Assembly (NCBI GenBank): GCA_026389955.1
Contig: JAPLGY010000072.1
Location: 1-12,146, forward strand
Length of the DNA: 12,146 nt
Source of the DNA: Caldilinea sp.
GTDB lineage: Bacteria; Chloroflexota; Anaerolineae; Caldilineales; Caldilineaceae
Reading direction: 5' to 3'
Below the pieces are notes generated by a model, which did no database searches, was not told the DNA's origin, and worked only from the letters and a program-made list of their open reading frames with translations. Positions 1 through 7,482 of the stretch are shown one piece after another; position 1 is the stretch's first letter, and every line of letters begins with the position of its first letter. The position numbers were made by a program, and so were the translations under genes.

Positions 1-680
1 TCCTGACCATGGCGGCGACGTCGATCAAAAGTCGTCAATTCTTCCGGGTCGCCCTGTCTGGGGGATCCACACCCCGTGCCATCTACCGTCGCCTGGCTGA
101 ATCCCATGCCGCCGACTTCCACCGCTGGCAAATTTTCTGGAGCGACGAACGCTGTGTCCCCCCCAATTCTTCTTCAAGCAACTATCAGATGGTCAAAGAG
201 ACCCTTTTGGACGTTCTGCCTGAGCCGCCTCCTCTGGTATTTCGCATGGTCGGCGAGGGAGAGCCGTGGGCCTCTGCACAAGCCTACGAAAACACCCTGC
301 GAGAACTGATCCCTCCCGATCCGGCAGCCGGAACCGGTGAGATTCCTCGTTTCGACCTGATCCTGTTGGGCATGGGCGCCGACGGCCACACGGCAAGCCT
401 CTTCCCGCACGCACCGGCACTTGTGCAAAAAGAGCAGTGGGTGGTCGCGACAGCCGCACCGAACGGCCAAAGCCGCCTGACGTTTACATATCCGCTGATC
501 AACGCTGCCCGTCGCGTGCTGATTCTGGTAAGCGGTTCTGAAAAGGCTTTCATGCTCCAGCAGGTATTTTCTGGGCCACATCAGCCAGATCACTGCCCGG
601 TGCAGGGCGTTCAGCCGGTCCAAGGCAGTGTGACCTGGCTGGTCGACCGTGCCGCCTGGCCAGAGAAGAGAGACACCTAA
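1..680 (+). CDS. pgl: 6-phosphogluconolactonase (DevB/SOL type), 5' end cut by the window
   Basis: The enzyme hydrolyses 6-phosphoglucono-1,5-lactone to 6-phosphogluconate, step two of the oxidative pentose phosphate pathway, in the cytoplasm. Numbered from the first ATG in the window (base 9), the family signatures are [10 protein letters not shown] (residues 15-24), [10 protein letters not shown] (43-52) and [15 protein letters not shown] (119-133), whose histidine (127) is the presumed catalytic residue; [14 protein letters not shown] (155-168) is also typical. The frame is open to the left edge, and family members usually have some 20-30 residues before the ALSGGSTP motif, while only 14 follow this ATG. 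The true start is therefore probably outside the window and the ATG at 9 internal. The stop TAA at 678-680 lies one base before the methyltransferase start. Partner genes such as zwf or gnd may lie to the left, but this is not visible. Confidence 0.95.
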   Translation, partial: LTMAATSIKSRQFFRVALSGGSTPRAIYRRLAESHAADFHRWQIFWSDERCVPPNSSSSNYQMVKETLLDVLPEPPPLVFRMVGEGEPWASAQAYENTLRELIPPDPAAGTGEIPRFDLILLGMGADGHTASLFPHAPALVQKEQWVVATAAPNGQSRLTFTYPLINAARRVLILVSGSEKAFMLQQVFSGPHQPDHCPVQGVQPVQGSVTWLVDRAAWPEKRDT

Positions 681-681
681 A

Positions 682-1554
682 ATGGAAAACAGTTTCATCC
701 GCTATCTGACTGCAAAACGCACAGTCGACGACCGTGCCCTCAATCGCACCGTCTGGCAAGAGTTGGTTCAATCTGTACGCTCTTTGCAGAAAACCCAGCA
801 GCCTCTCCGTGTGCTCGAGCTGGGGGCAGGTGCTGGAACAATGGTCGAACGGCTGCTGGCCTGGGAGCTGTTTGACGCCCAAGCGGTTCACTATACGCTG
901 CTGGATGCGGACCCCGCTTTGCTTGACGCGGCGCGTGCGCGGCTCTCTACAATTCCGCAGTGGTTGCAGCCCTCTTTTGTCGTGGCAGATGCTGTCGAGT
1001 ACGCAGAAAACGAGACCATTGTCCCGCACGACCTGCTGATCGCCAACGCCGTGTTGGATTTGCTCGATCTGCCCACTGCCCTGCCTGCTCTGCGCCGGCT
1101 GGTGCGCGTCGGGGGCCTTTTTTATTTCACAATCAACTTTGATGGGGCTACCCTGCTCGAACCCACAATCGACCCTGAACTGGATGCAGCGATCGAAAAT
1201 GCCTATCATCGCACGATGGACGAACGAGTCTTGGCAGGGCACCCGTCGGGAGACAGCCGTACGGGTCGCCACCTTTTCACACAGCTTCCTGCTGCCGGTT
1301 TCACGATCCAGGCTGCTGGCAGCTCCGATTGGGTTGTTTTCTCCCAGGATGGCACGTATGTAGCAGACGAAGCCTATTTCTTGCATTTCATCGTTCATAC
1401 CATGCAAAGTGCTCTGCACCAGCACGCCGAACTGCCAGCGCACGCTTTTGCCAGCTGGATTGCGGCCCGGCACGCCCAGATCGACGAAGGCAAACTGGTC
1501 TACATTGCGCACCAACTTGATTTTTATGGCATTGTCACCGCCAGAAAACCATAA
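682..1554 (+). CDS. class I SAM-dependent methyltransferase, substrate unknown
   Basis: This is a 290-residue soluble protein with a Rossmann-type methyltransferase core. Motif I is [11 protein letters not shown] (residues 44-54), the glycine-rich S-adenosylmethionine loop. The acidic ribose-binding residue is probably in LLDAD (73-77), VADAVEY (101-107) fits motif III, and [14 protein letters not shown] (118-131) leads to the motif IV strand. The C-terminal third (about 150-290) has no motif I recognise and may shape the acceptor site. I chose ATG 682 over the in-frame ATG at 649: 682 starts one base after the lactonase stop, has a purine-rich GAGAAGAGAG stretch just upstream, and avoids a 32-base overlap. 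There is no signal peptide or membrane segment, so it should be cytoplasmic. Tight spacing to both neighbours suggests co-translation. The methyl acceptor (small molecule, lipid or protein) cannot be told from the sequence. Confidence 0.88.
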   Translation: MENSFIRYLTAKRTVDDRALNRTVWQELVQSVRSLQKTQQPLRVLELGAGAGTMVERLLAWELFDAQAVHYTLLDADPALLDAARARLSTIPQWLQPSFVVADAVEYAENETIVPHDLLIANAVLDLLDLPTALPALRRLVRVGGLFYFTINFDGATLLEPTIDPELDAAIENAYHRTMDERVLAGHPSGDSRTGRHLFTQLPAAGFTIQAAGSSDWVVFSQDGTYVADEAYFLHFIVHTMQSALHQHAELPAHAFASWIAARHAQIDEGKLVYIAHQLDFYGIVTARKP

Positions 1555-1559
1555 ATCCT

Positions 1560-2750
1560 ATGCGAAAACACTCTTCGGTCAACCTTTTGCCCTCTGCCGC
1601 ACTGGTGGCGACAGCCTACGCCATCTTCATTGTGTTGGGTTTCCCAGATGGAATGCTGGGGGTGGCCTGGCCCTCGATGATGCAGCAATTTCAACTCCAG
1701 AACGCTCAGATGGGGACCATGCTGCTTGTCGCGACAACAGGCTTTTTGCTGACCAGTTTTAACAGCGGACGCCTGATCGGATGGTTTGGCATCGCCAGAT
1801 TGCTGGTGGTCAGCTGCATTGTGCGCGGTGTCGGTTTGCTGGGCATTGCCATGGCCCCTGACTGGCCGCTGCTGGTCGCCGCTGCATTTCTCTTTGGTGT
1901 CGGCAGCGGAGCCATCGACGGCGGCATGAATACTTTTTTTGCCATGCGTGTACGCAGCCCACGGTTGATGAATTGGTTGCACGCCAGCTTTGGGCTGGGT
2001 GCCACCGTCGGCCCAATCCTGCTGACTTCCTTGTTCAGCTTGGGCCTGACCTGGCGATGGGGGTACGTGCTCGTTGCCATGCTGCAGGTGCTCGTCGGCC
2101 TGGTCGTACTTCTCAGGGCCGGAGAGTGGCAGATGCGCGCAGAGGAAGCCGTTGCAACGGGCACCCCGCAGCGCAGCACCTTGGCCACACTGGCCCGTCC
2201 AATTGTCTGGATCAACATTGCTATCTTCTTTTTCTATGCGGGCATCGAGGTCACTGCTGGGAACTGGAGCTACTCGCTCTTCACAGAAGTTCGCGGGGTC
2301 TCTCCAGAACTGGCTGGGCTGCTCTCCAGCCTCTATTGGGGAAGTTTTACAGTCGGTCGCGTTTTTTTTGGCGTTGTGGCAGACCGCTTTTCAGCAATTT
2401 CGACGGTTCGTGCCATGGGCATCATGGCTTTTGTGGCTGCACTGTTGCTTTGGTGGAATCCGATCAACTGGGTGGGTTTTGCCGGTTTGCTGCTGCTGGG
2501 CTTTGCCCTGGCTCCTGTCTTTCCGTTGCTGATAACCGCCACCCCTTCTCGTCTCGGCAATGCCGATGCCAACAACGCCATTGGCTTTCAGGTTGCAGCA
2601 GCGAGTTTTGGCATCGGCGTGCTGCCAGGTCTGGCAGGTGCACTGGCAGACTACAGCACCCTTGAAGCTGTTACCCTTTTTATGGTGGTTGGACTTTTGT
2701 TGGTAGCCATCCTCCATGAATTGGCAGTTCGCCATTCGCCTGAAGCCTGA
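1560..2750 (+). CDS. major facilitator superfamily transporter, 12 TM, FHS/sugar-permease-like
   Basis: A 396-residue integral inner-membrane protein with two sets of about six hydrophobic helices joined by a charged loop at roughly residues 188-213, the standard MFS layout and length. A degenerate motif A occurs in the first half ([12 protein letters not shown], 70-81) and a clearer copy in the second ([12 protein letters not shown], 266-277). [11 protein letters not shown] (28-38), GAIDGGMN (117-124), [10 protein letters not shown] (139-148) and [11 protein letters not shown] (226-236) resemble members of the fucose:proton symporter (FHS)-like branch, which favours a sugar or similar small solute, though an efflux role cannot be excluded. 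The ATG lies five bases after the methyltransferase stop and has no evident Shine-Dalgarno, so translation is probably coupled to the upstream gene. It is the last gene of the plus-strand block. The family is secure; the substrate is inference. Confidence 0.9.
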   Translation: MRKHSSVNLLPSAALVATAYAIFIVLGFPDGMLGVAWPSMMQQFQLQNAQMGTMLLVATTGFLLTSFNSGRLIGWFGIARLLVVSCIVRGVGLLGIAMAPDWPLLVAAAFLFGVGSGAIDGGMNTFFAMRVRSPRLMNWLHASFGLGATVGPILLTSLFSLGLTWRWGYVLVAMLQVLVGLVVLLRAGEWQMRAEEAVATGTPQRSTLATLARPIVWINIAIFFFYAGIEVTAGNWSYSLFTEVRGVSPELAGLLSSLYWGSFTVGRVFFGVVADRFSAISTVRAMGIMAFVAALLLWWNPINWVGFAGLLLLGFALAPVFPLLITATPSRLGNADANNAIGFQVAAASFGIGVLPGLAGALADYSTLEAVTLFMVVGLLLVAILHELAVRHSPEA

Positions 2751-2780
2751 GCCAGTTTCTGCAAACGCTCATCCACTTGG

Positions 2781-2804
2781 GTCCCCAGCGTCGGCTGCAG
2801 GGAC
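2781..2804. terminator. possible hairpin terminator in the convergent gap
   Basis: GTCCCCAGC (2781-2789) pairs with GCTG (2794-2797) and GGGAC (2800-2804), leaving a GTCG loop and a two-base CA bulge, so about nine base pairs. It lies 30 bases after the transporter stop and 5 bases after the stop of the minus-strand peptidase gene. There is no T-tract on either side, so it is not a canonical intrinsic terminator. It may act in both directions, stabilise 3' ends, or be chance. The rest of the 58-base gap (2751-2808) shows nothing recognisable. Confidence 0.35.
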
Positions 2805-2808
2805 ACTG

Positions 2809-3786
2809 TTACGGAACGGTCAAAATTTCCAGCGGGTTGATCAGCCGCCCAAAATCACGAATCTCGAAATGCAAATGAGGGCCCGTGCTGTTGCCCGTCG
2901 TGCCCACGGTTCCGATCACCTGGCCCTTGCCCACTACCTCCCCTTCAGAGACCAGCACACGGTCGAGATGCGCGTAGAGGGTGAGGTAATCGATCTGGTG
3001 GTCCAGCACGACAAAGTACCCATAGCCCTGGTTGTTCCAGCCTGCCCGCAACACAACCCCTCGATCGGCTGCGGTCACCGGCGTTCCCTGGGGAGCCGCT
3101 ACATCGATGGCCCGGTGGTCGTATCGGTAGCCTTGGCTCAGCCACCCATAGACAGGCCAGGCAAAAACTCCGCTGCCGTACGGCCAGTTTGCAGGGACAG
3201 GTCCTTGCAGCGCAGTTTGGGGCTGTCGCAGTTGAACTGGCTGGGCAAAAAGCAGGTACGGAGAGCTGTCAACCGGCATGCCCAGCATTTTCGTCAAAAA
3301 ACTGGAGCCTGTGTTCGCTGCCATCCCCCTGCTCTCCCCTCGAGGTATCCGCAGATAGGTGTAAGGCTCCAAAGGCACATTTTGGACCAGTCTGTTCCAG
3401 GCCAGGCCAAACACCTCTGTCGGCTCTACAAAATAGGCAGCTGCAATCGACTCCACCGTCTCACCCGGTTCGACCTGATGACAGGTCACCGCAGCGGGCG
3501 GCAGGCTGAGCAGATCTCCGATGACCAGTGGTTGATCCGCACGAAAATTTGGTGCAATCGCGCAAGGCGCATCTGACAGATCGACCCCCAATTCGAGCGC
3601 GATCGTCAGAAGTGTGTCCCCCGGACGCACCTTGTAGCTCTGCCCTGGCTCCGGCGTCGGCCGGACCGACAGCGGTGCGGGGGTGGTGATGTCTCCTGGG
3701 CCTACCACAGGGGCCTGTGCTGCACTTGCCAGAGGCAGCCCCAGCACCGCCAGGATCCCCCACCACAAAAACATCAGCCGGTGCAT
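2809..3786 (-). CDS. secreted LysM-LysM-M23 peptidase (peptidoglycan endopeptidase-like)
   Basis: A 325-residue exported protein. Residues 1-25 form a signal peptide with a hydrophobic core and a likely cleavage in the ASAAQA region. Two LysM modules follow: about 51-96 (YKVRPGDTLLTIA start) and about 101-148 (CHQVEPGETVESIA start), joined by a linker to the peptidase at about 205-325. The M23 zinc site is complete: HRAID (H224, D228) gives the HxxxD ligands, YAHL holds His273, and HLHFEIR gives the HxH motif (H304, H306). An active metallo-endopeptidase that cuts peptide cross-links in the wall is therefore expected, with LysM domains holding it to amino-sugar glycans. Cys75 and Cys102 could form a disulfide. 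The ATG is one base after the upstream stop, with AGGGG four bases before the ATG, inside the end of the upstream gene, so translation is probably coupled. It is the last gene of the minus-strand operon. Confidence 0.93.
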   Translation of the reverse strand: MHRLMFLWWGILAVLGLPLASAAQAPVVGPGDITTPAPLSVRPTPEPGQSYKVRPGDTLLTIALELGVDLSDAPCAIAPNFRADQPLVIGDLLSLPPAAVTCHQVEPGETVESIAAAYFVEPTEVFGLAWNRLVQNVPLEPYTYLRIPRGESRGMAANTGSSFLTKMLGMPVDSSPYLLFAQPVQLRQPQTALQGPVPANWPYGSGVFAWPVYGWLSQGYRYDHRAIDVAAPQGTPVTAADRGVVLRAGWNNQGYGYFVVLDHQIDYLTLYAHLDRVLVSEGEVVGKGQVIGTVGTTGNSTGPHLHFEIRDFGRLINPLEILTVP

Positions 3787-3787
3787 C

Positions 3788-6700
3788 TCACCCCTGCCGC
3801 AACGCGATCAGGCTGCCAGCAGCACTGTCGACCACCCAGACCACCCCGTTGGCGTCGACAGCGATCCCTACCGGGCGCACAGGATGTCCGATCAGCTCGG
3901 CCAAGTCCCAATAGCCAGCAACTTCCCCATCTGGGGTACGCAGAAAAACACGTCCGTTCTCAGGATCGCTCACATAGAGCCTCCCGCTCCGATCGGTTGC
4001 CAGGTGTGGGCTATCGAGGGTGTTGGCTGCTGGCAGGGACCAGACTTGTTCGCGCTGTCCATCTTGCGCGTAGCGGATCAGCCGATGGCTCTGACCGTCG
4101 ACCACAAAAATTTTGCCGTCGATGCCACCGGCCACATCGACAGGCTGTGCATCTTTATCCTGCCAGACCACCCTCTGGCCAGCCATCCCCCCGGCTGCAT
4201 CCAGGCGTACAATGCGACCAGCGGACGTGTTTGCAATCCAGATCTCGCCCGCTGCGGTGACGCCGATCCCCCGGGAACGCTCCGCAAAGGATGGATCCAG
4301 GCCTGGCAGCGAGGGATCGGGCAGCGGATTGCCATCCAAGTCAAACCAACGGACAGCACCTGCGGTCGCGTCGAGCACCAGGAGACGCCCTTCTGTCACC
4401 GCCAGATCCGCCGGCTCGACCAGGGGCTGGTTGCTGCCTGCGATCACCTTCAAAAGGGTGCCTTTTGTGTCCCAGATCGACACATGTCCTGCGCCACTTT
4501 CTGCGATATACAGTCGACCGTCGTCGGCTACAGCAATCCCACGTGGGGTGCCCAGCCCTCCAACGACAACAAGCGCTTCTCCAGGGAGGCGTGTGGCAGG
4601 GAACCCATCTCCAACACTTTGTAGGCCTACCTCATTTTCTGCTGGTTCAGGTGGGGAGAAGACGAATCGATCGTAGTTCCCTCGTGGGGGAAGGAGTGCC
4701 TCGGCGGGCAGAATCTGGCGCTCACGGCCCGGTGGCTGCCAGTAGACATTGATCTGGGTGTGGTTGGTGCGGTCAGCAAAACGAATCCGAATGTCGTGCA
4801 GCCCGGCTGTCAAGGAAAGTTCAGACTCCTGGTATGTGTTGGGCGATGTTGTACGCACCACCTCCGAACCGCCTATCCAGAGCATCGACTCGTCGATCGA
4901 TTCCAGCCCAAAGCGATACACCCCATCCTGAGGAGCCACAAGTTTTCCGACCCATTCTACCGTGTAGGGCCGCGGCAACGGGGTGACGTGCACATAGCGG
5001 GCAAAACGGGCCTCGATACGGCTTGTTGCGGCTGGAGGCATCCACTGGCCATTGGGGTAATACTGGCCCAGAAGCCCTTGTCCCAGCCCAGTTGCGCTGT
5101 ACAGAAGAGAGGCTGGCACAAGGGTCAGGGGCAGTTTGGGCGTTTGCCAGGAGAGTTGTAGACGTCCTGGCAGCCCCTGCGCCCGCATTCGCACCGTGTG
5201 AATTCCCTCTGCAAGCTGCAGACTGCCTGTCAAAACCTCTGTACCCGCCAAAACAGTGTATTCGTCGATCCACAACTCAGCGGCGGCAGGGGTCTCCAGA
5301 ACAAATTGGTGCATCCCTGCTGCCGGCACATGCAGGAATCCTTCCCATTCTGCGACAAAGGGCAGCGGCAGCGGGCTGGACACAGTCCAGTCTGCTGCCA
5401 GTTGCTGTTCGTGGCGTGTCAACACAGGGGGTCCATGCCAGTCTTCGCCGGCATAATAGCGAGCAGTCACCCCATGCAGCGAGTCGAGATCGCTGGGAGC
5501 CAGCCGGACAGTGTAGAGCACTGGAGGGCCGGAAAAAGGAGGAGTCACTTCAGCAAACTGGGCATTGGGGTAAAGACGCCGGGCTTCCTCGTAGAGCGAA
5601 CGTGCTTCGGCATTGAGGATCAACAGCGCCCCACGCCCTGGAGCGACATCGAGTGGAAATTGGTCCAGCGTGTCCAGCGTTTGAGGGGGAGGGGCGTTGT
5701 GGGCCAGAAACCGGAGGGTTGGGTGGCCTTGAAAAAATGAGATCACGTATGCGTCGGTCTCTGGTTCGAGTTCTGCCAACAGCCGGGCAGCCAGTGTCTC
5801 TGGGGTTGAATACGCGTTCCAGACAGCAAAATCTTGTGCCTGCCGCACGAAGTAGGTATGTAGATTGAGAAAAGCTACTGTGCCCAGAATGGCAAGCGCT
5901 GGCACACGCAGCAGGTGGGGATAGTACGGCTGTGCAGCCAGCCCCCAGGCACGTGCCAGCACCCCCAGCGGGATCGTCGCCAACAGGTAGGCAGCTGGCA
6001 GTGTGCCATTGGCACGCAGAGACTGTGGTGCCTCAAAATCGAGCGAAAAGACCCCCCCCATCAGCATAAAAAAGAGCCAGGCCACCAGCAAAAGATAGCG
6101 TGGCTGCCAAATATGCCGAAGGGCATAGGCGCTCCCCAAAATCCACAACGCTGCGGTCACGTTGTCCAGCATCGGTGCCCCAGGCAGGTTATGTCGTCCG
6201 TTCGGATCTCCAACAACATTGAACATAAGCAGATGTCGACGCAAATTTTCCCAAAGCGCCGGCCATTGCTCCATCTCGTCTTTGCCTGCAAAGATAAATG
6301 TATTCTCCACCCTCGCCCAGAAGATCTCAGGGTGTTTGTTCAAATAGACTGTCAGCGGTGCAACCACTGTCGCAGCAGCAAACAACAACAAAGCTCCCCC
6401 CACCCAGAACGACTTGGGGGGAAGCTGGCGTCGGGTCCCCCACTCGTAGACCCCACAGTAGACCAACCACAACAGAAATACAGGGACAAAAAGACGAAAC
6501 GACGTGTAAAAACAGAGCCCAGCCCCCAGCCAGACCCCAGCCAGCGTATATTCAGTGAGTCGTTGTGTGCGCAGCCCACGCAGAACAAATGCAACCGTCA
6601 ACAGCGCAAAAAGAGGCGTAGACATGGTTGCAAACATACCAAACCGGCTGAGTGTCAGCGACCAGCTGGAAACCGCCAAAAATAAGGCGGTGAACAGGGC

Positions 6701-7456
6701 AATCCGTCGGCCAAACAGCTCAGCGCTGACCAGATAGCCGGCAGCCGTTGCCAGGGTCCCAAACAGGACACTGCCCAGCCGAATTGACTGGGCACTCACA
6801 CCAAACCACTCAAATGCAGCCACCACCAGATAGAGGTAATGGGCAGGCCCGTTGATGGCTCCTTCAAAGATCGGGCGAAACCGATCGTCTGCCAGGATGC
6901 GCAACGCCTGCAACCCATGCTCGGCTTCGTCGTACCAAACACCGTACGGCAATTTGTCCAGAGAGAGCAGGCGCAGCAGCAGGGCAACCAGAACAATGCC
7001 ACTGACCCCTCCGATGCCGCGCAACCAACCTTTCCACCGGCCCCATCCCACCAGAAGGCCGTTGGCGGAGTCGAGCAGGTGCACCCCCGCCAACAATACA
7101 ACGACTGCTCCCCCGTGCCACAGCCAGGCTTCCGGGGCGAACGGCTCAAGCGAATAAAACTGGCGCAGCGCGTCTACGCTCATCAGCAGAGAGATCGCCA
7201 ACAGACCGGTTCCCACTCGCTGGCGCCATCCATCAGGCTGCTGTTCCCTGCCCCCGAACAGTTGTGGGGCGGCCACCGGAGAGTAACGGGAAGGGCCGAA
7301 GACAAACAAGAAGAGCAACACGCCGCTGCCCAAAAAAAGCCAGCTGTCCAGCCACAAACCCTGTTGTACAGCCTGCTGGCCAGCCAATGTCAGCGACAGC
7401 GCCAGCACGCCTAGCAGAAATGGACGAATCCCAATTTTTTTTCTTCTCTGACCCAT
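3788..7456 (-). CDS. GT39-like membrane glycosyltransferase fused to two PA14 domains and an NHL propeller
   Basis: A 1222-residue three-part protein, numbered from ATG 7456. Residues 1 to about 540 carry many hydrophobic helices of a GT-C fold. WYDEAEHG (174-181) places an Asp-Glu pair (176-177) where GT39/PMT/ArnT enzymes have their catalytic acidic residue, in the first long external loop. Such enzymes move a sugar from a polyprenyl-phosphate donor on the outer face of the membrane. About 540-655 is an external linker domain. Two PA14-like beta domains follow (about 657-773 and 790-910); PA14 often binds carbohydrate. Residues about 968-1222 hold six degenerate NHL/beta-propeller blades, each with a pattern like LYVSDPENGRV. 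The start is ATG 7456, not the in-frame TTG at 7489, which lacks a ribosome site and would overlap the upstream gene. The acceptor and sugar are unknown. The architecture is clear; its role in surface glycosylation is inference. Confidence 0.88.
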   Translation of the reverse strand: MGQRRKKIGIRPFLLGVLALSLTLAGQQAVQQGLWLDSWLFLGSGVLLFLFVFGPSRYSPVAAPQLFGGREQQPDGWRQRVGTGLLAISLLMSVDALRQFYSLEPFAPEAWLWHGGAVVVLLAGVHLLDSANGLLVGWGRWKGWLRGIGGVSGIVLVALLLRLLSLDKLPYGVWYDEAEHGLQALRILADDRFRPIFEGAINGPAHYLYLVVAAFEWFGVSAQSIRLGSVLFGTLATAAGYLVSAELFGRRIALFTALFLAVSSWSLTLSRFGMFATMSTPLFALLTVAFVLRGLRTQRLTEYTLAGVWLGAGLCFYTSFRLFVPVFLLWLVYCGVYEWGTRRQLPPKSFWVGGALLLFAAATVVAPLTVYLNKHPEIFWARVENTFIFAGKDEMEQWPALWENLRRHLLMFNVVGDPNGRHNLPGAPMLDNVTAALWILGSAYALRHIWQPRYLLLVAWLFFMLMGGVFSLDFEAPQSLRANGTLPAAYLLATIPLGVLARAWGLAAQPYYPHLLRVPALAILGTVAFLNLHTYFVRQAQDFAVWNAYSTPETLAARLLAELEPETDAYVISFFQGHPTLRFLAHNAPPPQTLDTLDQFPLDVAPGRGALLILNAEARSLYEEARRLYPNAQFAEVTPPFSGPPVLYTVRLAPSDLDSLHGVTARYYAGEDWHGPPVLTRHEQQLAADWTVSSPLPLPFVAEWEGFLHVPAAGMHQFVLETPAAAELWIDEYTVLAGTEVLTGSLQLAEGIHTVRMRAQGLPGRLQLSWQTPKLPLTLVPASLLYSATGLGQGLLGQYYPNGQWMPPAATSRIEARFARYVHVTPLPRPYTVEWVGKLVAPQDGVYRFGLESIDESMLWIGGSEVVRTTSPNTYQESELSLTAGLHDIRIRFADRTNHTQINVYWQPPGRERQILPAEALLPPRGNYDRFVFSPPEPAENEVGLQSVGDGFPATRLPGEALVVVGGLGTPRGIAVADDGRLYIAESGAGHVSIWDTKGTLLKVIAGSNQPLVEPADLAVTEGRLLVLDATAGAVRWFDLDGNPLPDPSLPGLDPSFAERSRGIGVTAAGEIWIANTSAGRIVRLDAAGGMAGQRVVWQDKDAQPVDVAGGIDGKIFVVDGQSHRLIRYAQDGQREQVWSLPAANTLDSPHLATDRSGRLYVSDPENGRVFLRTPDGEVAGYWDLAELIGHPVRPVGIAVDANGVVWVVDSAAGSLIALRQG

Positions 7457-7458
7457 GT

Positions 7459-7477
7459 TTACATCTGCGGTGACCTC
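7459..7477 (-). promoter_or_regulatory. Shine-Dalgarno plus start-stop (ATG-TAA) ahead of the fusion gene
   Basis: On the minus strand GAGG (7477-7474) is followed, nine bases later, by ATG (7464-7462) directly followed by TAA (7461-7459). Two bases further is the ATG of the glycosyltransferase fusion (7456). The Shine-Dalgarno is thus ideally placed for the start-stop and 17 bases from the real ATG, longer than usual. A ribosome could start, stop at once and restart at the nearby ATG, which would reduce or tune output. This is read directly; the regulatory effect is inference and the element could be accidental. Confidence 0.4.
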
Positions 7478-7482
7478 ACAGC

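Noticed and set aside
649..681. ATG at 649 as the start of the methyltransferase.
   Set aside because: It would overlap the lactonase by 32 bases; the ATG at 682 is preceded by a purine-rich site and follows the stop by one base.
550..1515. A 321-codon open frame on the minus strand.
   Set aside because: It lies opposite the methyltransferase, which has clear family motifs; the antisense product shows none.
2362..2369. Run of eight T in the transporter gene as a phase-variation site.
   Set aside because: It encodes Val-Phe-Phe inside motif A of the second half, an ordinary hydrophobic stretch; no other sign of a contingency locus.
2716..4624. Plus-strand open frames at 2716-3576 and 3683-4624.
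   Set aside because: They are antisense to the M23 peptidase and the propeller of the glycosyltransferase and have no domain or ribosome site that supports them.
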